In this document: one piece after another, positions 43,037 to 51,595 of the stretch | Position numbering within the stretch: the first letter of the stretch is position 1 | How the letters are laid out: every line of letters begins with the position of its first letter | DNA from: Kocuria rhizophila | GTDB taxonomy: Bacteria; Actinomycetota; Actinomycetes; Actinomycetales; Micrococcaceae | Direction of reading: 5' to 3' | Length of the DNA stretch: 64,000 nt | Assembly: GCF_003667225.1 (NCBI RefSeq) | Contig: NZ_RCOM01000002.1 | Span: forward strand, 29,899-93,898 | The notes under the pieces: generated by a model | Databases searched by the model: none | Told to the model about the DNA's origin: nothing | The model's input: the letters and a program-made list of their open reading frames with translations, nothing else | Made by a program: the position numbers and the translations under genes

Positions 43037-46000
43037 GTGGCACGACTTCTGTACAGGCTGGGCAAGAGCTCGGCCGCTCACGCGTGGGCGGTGATCCTGG
43101 TGTGGCTCGCCGTCCTGGCGCTGGCCGTGGGCGGGGTGGCCGTCTCGGGGGTGCACCTGAGCAACGCCATCACGATTCCCGGGACCGAGACGCAGAACCT
43201 GGCGGACAAGCTGAAGGCGGAGATGCCGGAGGCCAACCGGGGCACGGGCCGCGTGGTGTTCTACACCGAGGACGGCTCGGATTTCACCCAGGCCCAGAGG
43301 GACGGCATCGAGGATGCCCTGAAGGCCACGGAGGACGTCTCCGGGGTGGACTCCACCGTCAGCCCGTTCGAGCGGCAGCAGCAGCTGGACGACGGCCGGA
43401 AGCAGCTCGAGGACGGCCGTCAGAAGCTGGAACAGGGCGAAAAGCAGATGGCCCAGCTGCAGAAGAGCCTCCCACCCGGAGTGAGCCCGGAGCAGGTGCT
43501 CAAGCAGCAGGGGATCGACCCGAACCAGCTGGAGCAGCAGAAGGCCCAGCTCGAGCAGGGTGAGCAGAGCTACGAGCGCATGGGCGACTACCGCGTGGTC
43601 TCCGAGGACCAGAACTCCGCGATCAGCGTGGTCAACTTCACGCAGGAGCAGAACGCGGTGGAGGCGGACACCAAGACCGCCGTGATGGACGCCGTCCGTG
43701 CCCACCCGGTGGACGGCGTGGGTGTGGAGTTCTCCCAGGAGATCGCGCAGGACATCACCGCGCTGCTGGGCCCGTCCGAGATCATCGGCGTGGTCGTGGC
43801 CGGGCTGGTGCTGCTCATCATGCTGCGGGCCCTCGTGCCGGCCGCGCTCCCCGTGCTCACGGCACTGCTGGGCGTGGCCGTGGCCACCTGCATCACGCTC
43901 TCGTTCTCCGGTGCGGTGGACATGATGTCGGTGACGCCCATGCTCGGCGTGATGCTGGGCCTCGCGGTGGGCATCGACTACTCGCTGTTCGTGCTCAACC
44001 GGCACCGCCAGCAGCTGCGCCGCGGCGTGGAGGTGCGCGAGTCGATCGGTCTGGCCGTAGGAACCTCCGGCACCGCGGTGATCTTCGCGGCGCTCACGGT
44101 GATGGTGGCCCTGGTGGCGCTGAACGTCACGGGCATCCCGTTCCTGGGGCTCATGGGCACCACGGCGGGACTGGCCGTGCTGGTGGCCCTGCTGCTGACC
44201 CTGACCCTCACCCCGGCGCTGCTCTCCCTGGCCGGGCGGCGGGTGCTGCCCAAGAAGCAGCGCAACTCCGCGCCGCGCGAGGAGCACATCGACGAGCACA
44301 ACGTGCCCCTGCACCTGCGCCACCCGTGGATCACCACGGTGGCGTGCGCGGCGGTGCTGATCGTGCTGGCGATCCCCGCGCAGAGCATGCGCCTGGGTCT
44401 GCCGGACGCCTCCATCGAGGCCGAGGACAGCACGCAGTACAAGGCGTACCAGCGCATCGCGGAGGACTTCGGGGCCGGTGAGAACGGTCCCATCGCCGTC
44501 GTCGTGGACCTGCCCGAGGGCCTCAGCAAGGCCGAGGCGCAGGACAAGATCAACGTGGTCTCGGACCAGCTGGCGGCCCAGGAGGACGTGGCCAACGTGC
44601 TGCCCGGCCAGCTCACGGACGACCGCACCACCGGCGTGATCCAGGTGATCCCGGAGTCCGGCCCAGCGGAGGCCGCCACCGAGGAGCTCGTGGGCAACAT
44701 CCGCGACCTCAACGGCGATCTGGAGTCCCAGGAGGACGTCCACGTGGGCGTGGCGGGCACCACCGCCGCGAACATCGACGTCTCCCAGCTGCTCGGCGAG
44801 AAGCTCCCGCTGTACCTCGGCGTGGTCATGCTCATCTCGCTGCTGCTGCTGCTCATGGTGTTCCGCTCCGTGCTGGTCCCCGTGATCGCCACCCTGGGCT
44901 TCCTGCTCTCGGTGCTGGCATCCCTGGGCGCCGTGGTCGCGGTGTACCAGTGGGGCTGGGGCGGCGCCCTGTTCGGCGTGCACGATCCCGGGCCCATCCT
45001 GAGCTTCCTGCCCACCCTGATGGTCGGCATTCTGTTCGGCCTGGCCATGGACTACCAGCTGTTCCTGGTCTCCGGCATGCGCGAGGCCTACGTCCACGGG
45101 CACCCCGCGCGGCAGGCCGTGGTCCACGGCTTCCGCGCCGGGCGCTCCGTGGTCACGGCCGCGGCGATCATCATGATCTCCGTGTTCGCGGGCTTCATCT
45201 TCTCGGAGCTGTCCATGATCCGGCCCATCGGCTTCGCGCTCGCGGGCGGTGTGCTGCTGGACGCGTTCGTGGTGCGGATGCTGCTGATCCCCGCGGTCAT
45301 GCGCCTGCTGGGCGAGAAGGCCTGGTGGCTGCCGCGCTGGCTGGACAAGATCCTGCCGCACGTGGACGTGGAGGGTGAGTCCCTGCTGCGCGCGACCGCC
45401 GCCGCCTCCACCGCGGACACAGCGGACCACGCGGACGACGACGCCGCACGCCACTCCCATGCCAGGGGTCGCCACCGCGCGGACTCGGCCCACCGCCACC
45501 GCGGTTCGGGCCAGCACACCGGGGCGGCCGTGGCCGGTGCGGCGGCAGGTGCGGTCGGGGTGGCCGCCCACCACCGCGGTTCTTCCAAGGAGGAGGCCGC
45601 GCGCGGGGAGGCGTCGAGCCACGACCGGTCCGCCGTCGGGGGTGAGCTCGGCTCGGGTGGCCGAACCGCCGTTGCCGAGGCTCCGGAAGGTGCCGGTGCC
45701 ACCGTGGAGAACTCCGCCCCTGAGGGCCGGACATCCGGTGGGCCCTCGGGTGCCGCGGGGTCTGCGGCCGCTGCGGCCGGGGCCCGCCACGCGGCGTCGG
45801 GAGACCTGGACGCGCCGGAGGATGCCCGCCACGCGGCGTCGGCACCCCTGGGGGTGACCGAGGCCGAGCGGACCGTGACCGAGCAGCACCGCGCGCGGCG
45901 CCACGGGCGTCACGCAGCGGACGTCCCGGGCCACGGGGCCCCGGGCGCTGACGGCTCTGCGGCCCGGGAGGTGACCCCGGACGTGGTCCTCGTGCCCGCT

Positions 46001-46882
46001 GATCCCGCGCTGCGCGCGACCAACCAGGGTCTGCGGGTGCTTCCCGACGTGTGGGAGTCCGAGCAGAAGCTGCTCGCCTCGCTGGCGAGCCCCCGTGAGG
46101 AGTCCGCCCCGCACAAGTCCATGCACAAGCGGGCGACGTTCGAGAAGGTCATGGTGGCCGGGCGACCGGTGGTCATCGCACGTCCCAGGCCCGCCCTGGA
46201 GCGTGCGGCTGCGCCGGTGGTCATCCACTGGCACGGTGGTGCGTACGTGCACCCCATGACGGGGACGCACTGGCGGTGGATCGACGCCCTCATGCAGCGC
46301 ACCGGGGCCACCGTGGTGGTGCCGGGCTACGGGCTCGCTCCGGATCACACGGTGGACGAGGCCCTGGCGCTCGCCGACGGCGTATGGTCCCTGGCGCGGT
46401 CCCTGTCCCCGCGGGTCTTCCTCGCCGGTGACTCCGCCGGCGGTGGTCTGGCGGTCGCTCAGGCCATGCGGCTGCGCGAGGCCGGTGCCGAGCAGCCCGC
46501 AGGGCTCATCCTGGTGTCCCCGTGGGTCGATGCCACAGTGAGCAATCCGGAGATCGAGGAGTACCGCTCCGTGGACCACATGCTGGACACCGAGGGTCCG
46601 CGCGCGGCCGGCCGCTGGTGGGCCGGAACCCGCGAGGTCACGGACCCCATGGTGAGCCCCGCGTTCGGTGAGGTGCACGGCTTGCCGCGCACGTTCGTGC
46701 TGCAGGGGGACCGGGACATGCTGTTCCCGGACACCATGGAGTTCGTCACGGACCTGGTCCGCGCGGGCGTGGACACCACCACCGTGGTGTGCGAGGGCGG
46801 CCCCCACGTGTACGCCCTGATGGTGTGGTCCACGCGGGCCACCGAGGACCTCGACCGGGTGGTGCGCTGGATGGGCCGCTGA
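43037..46882 (+). CDS. MMPL/RND transporter fused to an HSL-type alpha/beta hydrolase
   Basis: 1281 residues in one open frame from GTG 43037 (AGGAG upstream). Residues 1-770 are a complete MMPL transporter. It has a first helix, a periplasmic domain with a Gln/Leu-rich coiled coil (about 112-185), helix bundles with LGLAVGIDYSLFVLNRHR and GLAMDYQLFLVSGMREAY (the Asp-Tyr proton relay), and about 12 helices. Residues 780-990 are a His-, Ala- and Gly-rich disordered linker. Residues 1000-1281 are a hormone-sensitive-lipase-like hydrolase: HWHGGAYV oxyanion hole (about 1064), GDSAGGG nucleophile elbow (about 1131), GDRDMLFPD and GGPHVY for Asp and His. The hydrolase should be cytoplasmic. It may prepare or edit a lipid for export. 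Confidence 0.9.
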   Translation: MARLLYRLGKSSAAHAWAVILVWLAVLALAVGGVAVSGVHLSNAITIPGTETQNLADKLKAEMPEANRGTGRVVFYTEDGSDFTQAQRDGIEDALKATEDVSGVDSTVSPFERQQQLDDGRKQLEDGRQKLEQGEKQMAQLQKSLPPGVSPEQVLKQQGIDPNQLEQQKAQLEQGEQSYERMGDYRVVSEDQNSAISVVNFTQEQNAVEADTKTAVMDAVRAHPVDGVGVEFSQEIAQDITALLGPSEIIGVVVAGLVLLIMLRALVPAALPVLTALLGVAVATCITLSFSGAVDMMSVTPMLGVMLGLAVGIDYSLFVLNRHRQQLRRGVEVRESIGLAVGTSGTAVIFAALTVMVALVALNVTGIPFLGLMGTTAGLAVLVALLLTLTLTPALLSLAGRRVLPKKQRNSAPREEHIDEHNVPLHLRHPWITTVACAAVLIVLAIPAQSMRLGLPDASIEAEDSTQYKAYQRIAEDFGAGENGPIAVVVDLPEGLSKAEAQDKINVVSDQLAAQEDVANVLPGQLTDDRTTGVIQVIPESGPAEAATEELVGNIRDLNGDLESQEDVHVGVAGTTAANIDVSQLLGEKLPLYLGVVMLISLLLLLMVFRSVLVPVIATLGFLLSVLASLGAVVAVYQWGWGGALFGVHDPGPILSFLPTLMVGILFGLAMDYQLFLVSGMREAYVHGHPARQAVVHGFRAGRSVVTAAAIIMISVFAGFIFSELSMIRPIGFALAGGVLLDAFVVRMLLIPAVMRLLGEKAWWLPRWLDKILPHVDVEGESLLRATAAASTADTADHADDDAARHSHARGRHRADSAHRHRGSGQHTGAAVAGAAAGAVGVAAHHRGSSKEEAARGEASSHDRSAVGGELGSGGRTAVAEAPEGAGATVENSAPEGRTSGGPSGAAGSAAAAAGARHAASGDLDAPEDARHAASAPLGVTEAERTVTEQHRARRHGRHAADVPGHGAPGADGSAAREVTPDVVLVPADPALRATNQGLRVLPDVWESEQKLLASLASPREESAPHKSMHKRATFEKVMVAGRPVVIARPRPALERAAAPVVIHWHGGAYVHPMTGTHWRWIDALMQRTGATVVVPGYGLAPDHTVDEALALADGVWSLARSLSPRVFLAGDSAGGGLAVAQAMRLREAGAEQPAGLILVSPWVDATVSNPEIEEYRSVDHMLDTEGPRAAGRWWAGTREVTDPMVSPAFGEVHGLPRTFVLQGDRDMLFPDTMEFVTDLVRAGVDTTTVVCEGGPHVYALMVWSTRATEDLDRVVRWMGR

Positions 46883-46901
46883 GCGTCCCTCGCACCGGCT
46901 C

Positions 46902-46948
46902 AACGGGCCCCGGGTGCCGACCGTCCTGGTCGCCGCCCGGGGCCCGTT
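46902..46948. terminator. Hairpin terminator after the fusion gene
   Basis: AACGGGCCCCGGG (46902-46914) pairs perfectly with CCCGGGGCCCGTT (46936-46948), a 13-bp stem about 20 bp past the stop. The right arm abuts the stop codon of the minus-strand remnant at 46950, so it may serve both directions. Confidence 0.8.
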
Positions 46949-46949
46949 C

Positions 46950-47020
46950 TCATTCCCGGCCCACCGTGCGGAAGTACCACGCGTAGAACGCGGTCCACCC
47001 GGTGCCGAAGATCGCCCACC
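46950..47020 (-). pseudogene. C-terminal remnant of a deleted membrane-protein gene
   Basis: On the minus strand WAIFGTGWTAFYAWYFRTVGRE and a stop codon form a convincing protein tail, with aromatic-rich membrane character. There is no gene body: the frame upstream enters the opposite-strand cdsA-like fragment. It appears to be the surviving end of a gene cut by a deletion near 47020-47045. The family is not recognisable from 22 residues. Confidence 0.5.
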
Positions 47021-47048
47021 GCACCCGCCCGGGGAGCGGGACCGGAGG

Positions 47049-47710
47049 GTGCTGAGCTGGATCATGGTGGTTCTCGCCCCGCTGCACTTCTGGTTCGTGT
47101 GGGAGCACTGGTACGGGATGTTCGCCATCTTCATCCCGGTGTACGCGTTCCTGTTCCTGCCCGTGCTGCTCGCGCTGTCCGGGCGCACGGAGTCGTTCCT
47201 GCACCGGGCCGCCCTGAGCTACCTCCCGGCCGTGCTGCAGCTGCCCGTGGCCATCCACGAGGGCAAGGCCGCGGCGGCCGGCTCCGCCGTGGGCTCCGGT
47301 GGCGTGGAGGCGGGCGCGCTGCTGCTGTTCCTCGCCGTGGTGGTGCAGGGCTCGGACGACCTGCAGTACCTGTGGGGCAAGACCGTGGGCCGGCACCGGA
47401 TTGCGCCACCGTGAGCCCGAACAAGACGTGGGAGGGCTTCGTGGGCGGGGTGCTCTCCGCCACGGCTCTGGGGGCGGCGCTGCGGTGGCTGACCCCGTTC
47501 ACCCCGGGGCAGGCCGGGGTGCTGGCCCTGGTGTCCTGCCTGCTGGGTTTCGTGGGCGGGCTCGTGATGAGCAGCCTCAAACGGGACCGCGGCATCAAGG
47601 ACTTCGGGGCGCTCATCCCGGGCCACGGCGGGATTCTGGACCGGATGGACTCCCTGATCTTCGCGGCACCGGTGTTCTTTCACCTGACCCGGTTCTTCTT
47701 CGCGGGGTGA
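47049..47710 (+). pseudogene. Truncated, frameshifted phosphatidate cytidylyltransferase (cdsA-like)
   Basis: The C-terminal CDS signature is complete: SSLKRDRGIKDFGALIPGHGG followed by ILDRMDS. Upstream LQYLWGKTVGRHRIAP and SPNKTWEGFVGG are also typical CdsA blocks. However, they lie in two frames, broken near 47404 where GCGCCACCG needs one more C to read on. The N-terminal part, normally another 60-100 residues of membrane helices, is missing. CdsA makes CDP-diacylglycerol from CTP and phosphatidate. This copy is probably nonfunctional and an intact cdsA elsewhere is expected. Confidence 0.75.
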
Positions 47711-47800
47711 GTCCCAGGCCCCGGGCGTGACCGAGGGCCCACGGGATCTCCCGCGGGCCCTCGTGGCTCACTCGGTGCGTACCGGCTGGCGCCGGGGCGG

Positions 47801-48274
47801 TCAGCTCTCGGAGTCCTCGCCGGACTCGGCCTTTTGATCCTGCTGGCCGTTCTCCAGCACCACGTTGTCCTGGTTCTGGCCCGTGGCCACCTGGATCTTG
47901 CGCGGCTGGGACTTGGGGGACACGGGGATGGTCACGGTCAGCACGCCGTTGTCGTACGCGGCGGTGATGTTCTCGGTGTCGATGCCCTGGCCCAGGTTCA
48001 GCTGGCGCACGAAGGAGTGGTTGCGGCGCTCGCGCACGATCCACTTGGTGTCCTTCTCCGCGGAGGGCAGACGGCGCTGCGCGCGGATGGTCAGCAGCTG
48101 GCCGTCCACGTCCACGTCCACGCTGGTGGGGTCGATGCCCGGGAGGTCCGCGGCGAGGTAGTAGTTGGAGCCCCGGCGGAAGAGGTCCATGGGCATCTGC
48201 TCCAGGCCGTTGCGGGTGGAGAGGACCTGGTTGGCGAAGTTCTGGACCTCGGAGAACGGATCGAAGGTTGCCAT
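47801..48274 (-). CDS. Small heat-shock protein, Hsp20/alpha-crystallin
   Basis: 157 residues. The alpha-crystallin domain runs from about residue 35 to 130, with GVLTVTIPVS as the closing family motif and IVRERRNHSFVRQLNL in the core. The C-terminal tail is acidic and Gln-rich. It holds unfolding proteins without ATP. GGAAAGGAAC precedes ATG 48274. Two heat-shock operator types lie upstream at 48359-48416. Convergent with the cdsA-like fragment. Confidence 0.95.
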   Translation of the reverse strand: MATFDPFSEVQNFANQVLSTRNGLEQMPMDLFRRGSNYYLAADLPGIDPTSVDVDVDGQLLTIRAQRRLPSAEKDTKWIVRERRNHSFVRQLNLGQGIDTENITAAYDNGVLTVTIPVSPKSQPRKIQVATGQNQDNVVLENGQQDQKAESGEDSES

Positions 48275-48358
48275 GACTGCTGTTCCTTTCCTGTGCGACT
48301 CGTCCGTGGTGCGCCCCGGAGCCCCCGTGAAACCGGTGGACGAGGAGCCGTCACGTTC

Positions 48359-48416
48359 CTTGAGTACCCCTGACTCAACTGCTCATAAATTAGCACTCTC
48401 CCCGGCAAGGTGCCAA
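48359..48416 (-). promoter_or_regulatory. Heat-shock promoter with HAIR and CIRCE-like operators
   Basis: CTTGAGT-N7-ACTCAAC (48359-48379) is a near-perfect HspR operator (HAIR, consensus CTTGAGT-N7-ACTCAAG). TTAGCACTC-N9-AGGTGCCAA (48390-48416) keeps one perfect arm of the HrcA operator (CIRCE) and six of nine bases of the other. Reading on the minus strand, TTGGCA and TAATTT 18 bp apart form the promoter, with the CIRCE-like site inside it and HAIR just downstream of the start. HrcA and HspR should both repress hsp20. Confidence 0.8.
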
Positions 48417-48551
48417 GGGTTGGGGCATCAAAGTTGAGTGAATTCAGCTCAAGGCGCACATGGGCCATGTGGGCCCGAAAGGGTGGGGCGGGCGGCGTCG
48501 TCGTTCTTAGAATCGAAGCACCAGAGACGTTCCCGAGAGCAGGAGGACACC

Positions 48552-48971
48552 GTGCCCAAGGCGAGGAAGAACGGTCGCGCGCGTCAGGACGAGATTCCGT
48601 CCACGCTGCGGCGCTCTGACGAGAAGGCGCAGGACACGTTCGCGCAGGCGTACGACTCTGCGGAGGACGAGTACCACGACGAGTCCCGCGCCGCCCGCAC
48701 CGCGTGGGCTGCGGTGAAGCACACCCACGAGAAGGTGGGGGACCACTGGGAACCCAAGGAGGAGAACGGCCCGTCGGACGCCAGCGCGGAGCAGGGCGGG
48801 CTCAACTCCGAGGACACCGCCGGGGGAGTGGACGCGAACGCCTCCAAGGAGCACCTCTACGGGATCGCCCAGGAACTGGACGTGCAGGGCCGCTCGGACA
48901 TGACCAAGGACGAGCTGGTGGAGGCCATCGAGAAAGCGAACGACAAGAGGACGCGGGACGCGCGGGGCTGA
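48552..48971 (+). CDS. ChaB-like protein with C-terminal Rho-N/SAP-like domain
   Basis: 139 residues from GTG 48552 with AGGAGG upstream. Residues 12-65 (DEIPSTLRRSDEKAQDTFAQ, then YDSAEDEYHDESRAARTAWA) match ChaB, a small domain of unclear role once linked to cation transport. The C-terminal 40 residues (KEHLYGIAQELDVQGRSDMT, then KDELVEAIEK) are a Rho-N-like nucleic-acid-binding helix-extended-loop-helix. The linker is acidic. The ChaB-RhoN pair is common in Actinobacteria. Confidence 0.82.
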   Translation: MPKARKNGRARQDEIPSTLRRSDEKAQDTFAQAYDSAEDEYHDESRAARTAWAAVKHTHEKVGDHWEPKEENGPSDASAEQGGLNSEDTAGGVDANASKEHLYGIAQELDVQGRSDMTKDELVEAIEKANDKRTRDARG

Positions 48972-48975
48972 GGCC

Positions 48976-49455
48976 CTACAGCACCCGCCCCAGGAACACC
49001 GAGGCGGTGGTGTCCTGGTGGAAGGGCTCCACCGGTTCGTAGCCGCGGTTGCGGAACATCGCGATGCCCTCGGTCATCTCCGGGTTCAGGGAGACCACGG
49101 CCGTGCTGGCGCCGAAGGAGCGCACCTTGTTCTCGAGCGCCCGGACGAGCGTGCGGGCGTGGCCCTTGCCGCGGTGCTCCGGGGTGACCCAGATCCGGCG
49201 CAGCTCCACGCGCTCGTCGTCGATCCGCCGGACCGCTCCGCACGCGATCACGGCTCCCGTGACCAGGTCCGTCATGAGGAAGAAGTCCCCGTGGGGCGGG
49301 GTCACGTCCTCAGGGCCGGAGACCTCGGTGAGCGCGGGGTCGAACCCGCCGTCGATCCGGTGGTCCAGTTCGCTGAAGTACGCGCTCAGGGCCTGCAGGG
49401 TGTGCTCGCTGGCGGCCTGACCCTCCACGATGCGGACCGGTGCGGTGGAATTCAT
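48976..49455 (-). CDS. GNAT-family N-acetyltransferase
   Basis: 159 residues. IWVTPEHRGKGHARTLVRAL is the acetyl-CoA loop (R-G-x-G-x-A), preceded by VACGAVRRIDDERVELRR-like beta strands. It continues with AMFRNRGYEPVEPFH, the C-terminal GNAT strand. The start at ATG 49455 gives a standard length. Substrate unknown. Convergent with the ChaB-like gene. Confidence 0.88.
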   Translation of the reverse strand: MNSTAPVRIVEGQAASEHTLQALSAYFSELDHRIDGGFDPALTEVSGPEDVTPPHGDFFLMTDLVTGAVIACGAVRRIDDERVELRRIWVTPEHRGKGHARTLVRALENKVRSFGASTAVVSLNPEMTEGIAMFRNRGYEPVEPFHQDTTASVFLGRVL

Positions 49456-49516
49456 CCCACCATGGTGGCACCTCCATGTGCTGTTCACCAGGGATGGTGT
49501 GATGTAGCTTTCGTTC

Positions 49517-50479
49517 GTGACTGAGACCCGCTCCGGCGCCGCGCCGCGCCTGTCCATCCTGGTTCCCACGCCGCTGCTGATCACGGAGATCACGGAGCCG
49601 GCGGCGAACCGCAACCGCAGCCCCCACGAGTCGGACGTGCACATGCACCCCGGCGGGCAGGGCCTGTGGGTGGCCCGCATGGCCGGCTCCTTGGGCGCGG
49701 ACGTCTCGGTGAACGGACCGTTCGGTGGTGAGCTGGGCACCCTGATCCGCTCCATGCTGGACGGGCTCGGGATGCAGGTCAACGCCGTGCGCTATGGGTA
49801 CGGCAACGGCGGCTACGTGTACGACCTGCGCGGTGAGGACCGGGAGACCGTGGCCCACATGCCCCCGCCCGAGCTCTCCCGCCACGAGCTGGACGACCTC
49901 TACGGCACCGCGTTCGTGGACGCCCTGGCCTCGGACGTCCTCACGGTCACGGGCGCGGAACCCGGGGACGTGCTGCCGGCGTCGTTCTTCGGCCGGCTCA
50001 TCCGGGACACCCGGGACGCGGGGACCACCGTGGTCGCGGACCTGAGCGGCGCTCCTGCGCTGGCCGCCGTGGACGCCCACGTGGACGTGCTCAAGATCAG
50101 CCACGAGGAGGTCCGGGACCTGGACCTCGGCTCGGACGACACCCCAGAGTCCCTCGTGGAAGCCGGCCGGGCGCTCGTGGAGCGGGGTGCGGGCGCCGTC
50201 GTGGTCTCGCGCGCCAAGGACCCGGCGCTGCTCGTGGAGAGGGACACCGTGCGGGAGGTCTCGGCGCCGTCCATCACGCCGCTGGACCACCGCGGGGCGG
50301 GGGACTCCATGACCGCGGGCATCTCCGTGGGGCTGGCCCGCGGGCTGGACCTGGTGGACGCCGTGGCCCTGGGCGCCTCGGCGGGAGCGCTGAACGTGGC
50401 CCGCCGCGGGCTCGGCACCGGCAACCGCACGACCATCGAGAAGTTCGCCCGCCAGATCACGGTGCGCACCCTCTCCTGA
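49517..50479 (+). CDS. PfkB-family carbohydrate kinase
   Basis: 320 residues from GTG 49517. HPGGQGLWVARMAGSLGADVS is the N-terminal PfkB motif, and DHRGAGDSMTAGISVGLARG the C-terminal one, with the GAGDS anion hole and catalytic Asp. It resembles 1-phosphofructokinase/tagatose kinases but lacks a PTS or sugar gene beside it, so the sugar is not known. It lies 54 bp upstream of surE in the same direction. Confidence 0.87.
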   Translation: MTETRSGAAPRLSILVPTPLLITEITEPAANRNRSPHESDVHMHPGGQGLWVARMAGSLGADVSVNGPFGGELGTLIRSMLDGLGMQVNAVRYGYGNGGYVYDLRGEDRETVAHMPPPELSRHELDDLYGTAFVDALASDVLTVTGAEPGDVLPASFFGRLIRDTRDAGTTVVADLSGAPALAAVDAHVDVLKISHEEVRDLDLGSDDTPESLVEAGRALVERGAGAVVVSRAKDPALLVERDTVREVSAPSITPLDHRGAGDSMTAGISVGLARGLDLVDAVALGASAGALNVARRGLGTGNRTTIEKFARQITVRTLS

Positions 50480-50533
50480 CGGGCCCGGTCACAGGGGACG
50501 CCACCCTGGTCCGGGCCCGGGCCGCGTGCCACC

Positions 50534-51424
50534 ATGGACCCCATGCACATCCTGGTCACCAACGACGACGGCATCTCGTCCCCGGGACTGTCGGTGCTCG
50601 CGCAGGCCGCGCTGGACCGCGGGCACAGTGTCAAGGTGGCCGCCCCCGCCGAGGAGTATTCGGGCGCCAGCTCGTCCCTGTCCGGCGAGGAGATCGACGG
50701 GCGGATCGCCCTGGTCCCCGCGGACCCGCCCCGGATGCCCGAGGGCGTGGAGTGCGTGGGCGTGAAGGCCGCCCCCGCGCTCATCGCGTTCCTGGCCTCC
50801 TACGGGGCCTTCGGCCAGCGCCCGGACATGATCCTCTCCGGCGTGAACCTGGGCGCGAACACGGGCAAGGCCACTCTGCACTCGGGCACCGTGGGCGCGG
50901 TGCTCACGGGCGCGTCCCACGGGATCCCGGGGATCGCGGTGTCCATCACCTCGGGCGCGCCCCAGCACTGGGACACTGCCCTTCTGGTCACCCGCTACGC
51001 CCTGGAGCGCTGGGAGCAGCGCCCGTTCGACGAGTGGATCCTCAACGTCAACGTCCCGGACGTGTCCCCGGACCGGCTGCGCGGGCTGAAACCCGCACGG
51101 CTCGCGAGCTTCGGAGCGGTCCAGGCGCAGATCGGGCGCGGGGACGAGAAGCACATCGCGGTGACCTACAGCGCGGAGACCGGCCCGGAGGAGCCCGAGA
51201 GCGACCACTACCTCCTCACCCACGGCTGGGCCACCGCCACCCTGCTGCGCGCCCCCGTGGACGACCCCACCCAGGACACCCACGCCGTGCCGCGCCAGGA
51301 GCTGGGGATCGCGGGGCCCACGCCGTTCAGGGACGTCACCCTCCCGGGCCTCACGGACGCCGCCGCCGCGCCCGGTCCCGGCGACGCCACCGTGGACTCC
51401 GCCACGGTCATGCGCCGGACCTGA
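50534..51424 (+). CDS. surE: 5'-nucleotidase SurE
   Basis: 296 residues (293 if the second ATG at 50543 is used, which fits the family start MHILVTNDDG better). VTNDDGISSPGL binds the metal, and SGVNLGANTGKATLHSGTVGAV is the second conserved block. It removes phosphate from nucleoside monophosphates and related compounds. The C-terminal 40 residues are Ala/Pro-rich and beyond the usual fold. Confidence 0.93.
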   Translation: MDPMHILVTNDDGISSPGLSVLAQAALDRGHSVKVAAPAEEYSGASSSLSGEEIDGRIALVPADPPRMPEGVECVGVKAAPALIAFLASYGAFGQRPDMILSGVNLGANTGKATLHSGTVGAVLTGASHGIPGIAVSITSGAPQHWDTALLVTRYALERWEQRPFDEWILNVNVPDVSPDRLRGLKPARLASFGAVQAQIGRGDEKHIAVTYSAETGPEEPESDHYLLTHGWATATLLRAPVDDPTQDTHAVPRQELGIAGPTPFRDVTLPGLTDAAAAPGPGDATVDSATVMRRT

Positions 51425-51595
51425 CGTCCAGCCTCCCGTGAGCGGTGTGCGCACGACGATCACGACGCCCGTCACCGGACCCTGCACGCTCACACGATGA
51501 ACGGATAGTCTTCCCGCGAGAAGCACTCTCCCTGCCCCTCCCGGCCACCGGCCCGGGACCAGGACGGGACCGGATCATCTGCGGAAGGCGCGACC

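Noticed and set aside
43004..47188. A 1394-codon minus-strand frame opposite the MMPL fusion gene
   Set aside because: It is the high-GC shadow of a strongly supported plus-strand gene, is His/Arg/Gly-rich and has no domain motif.
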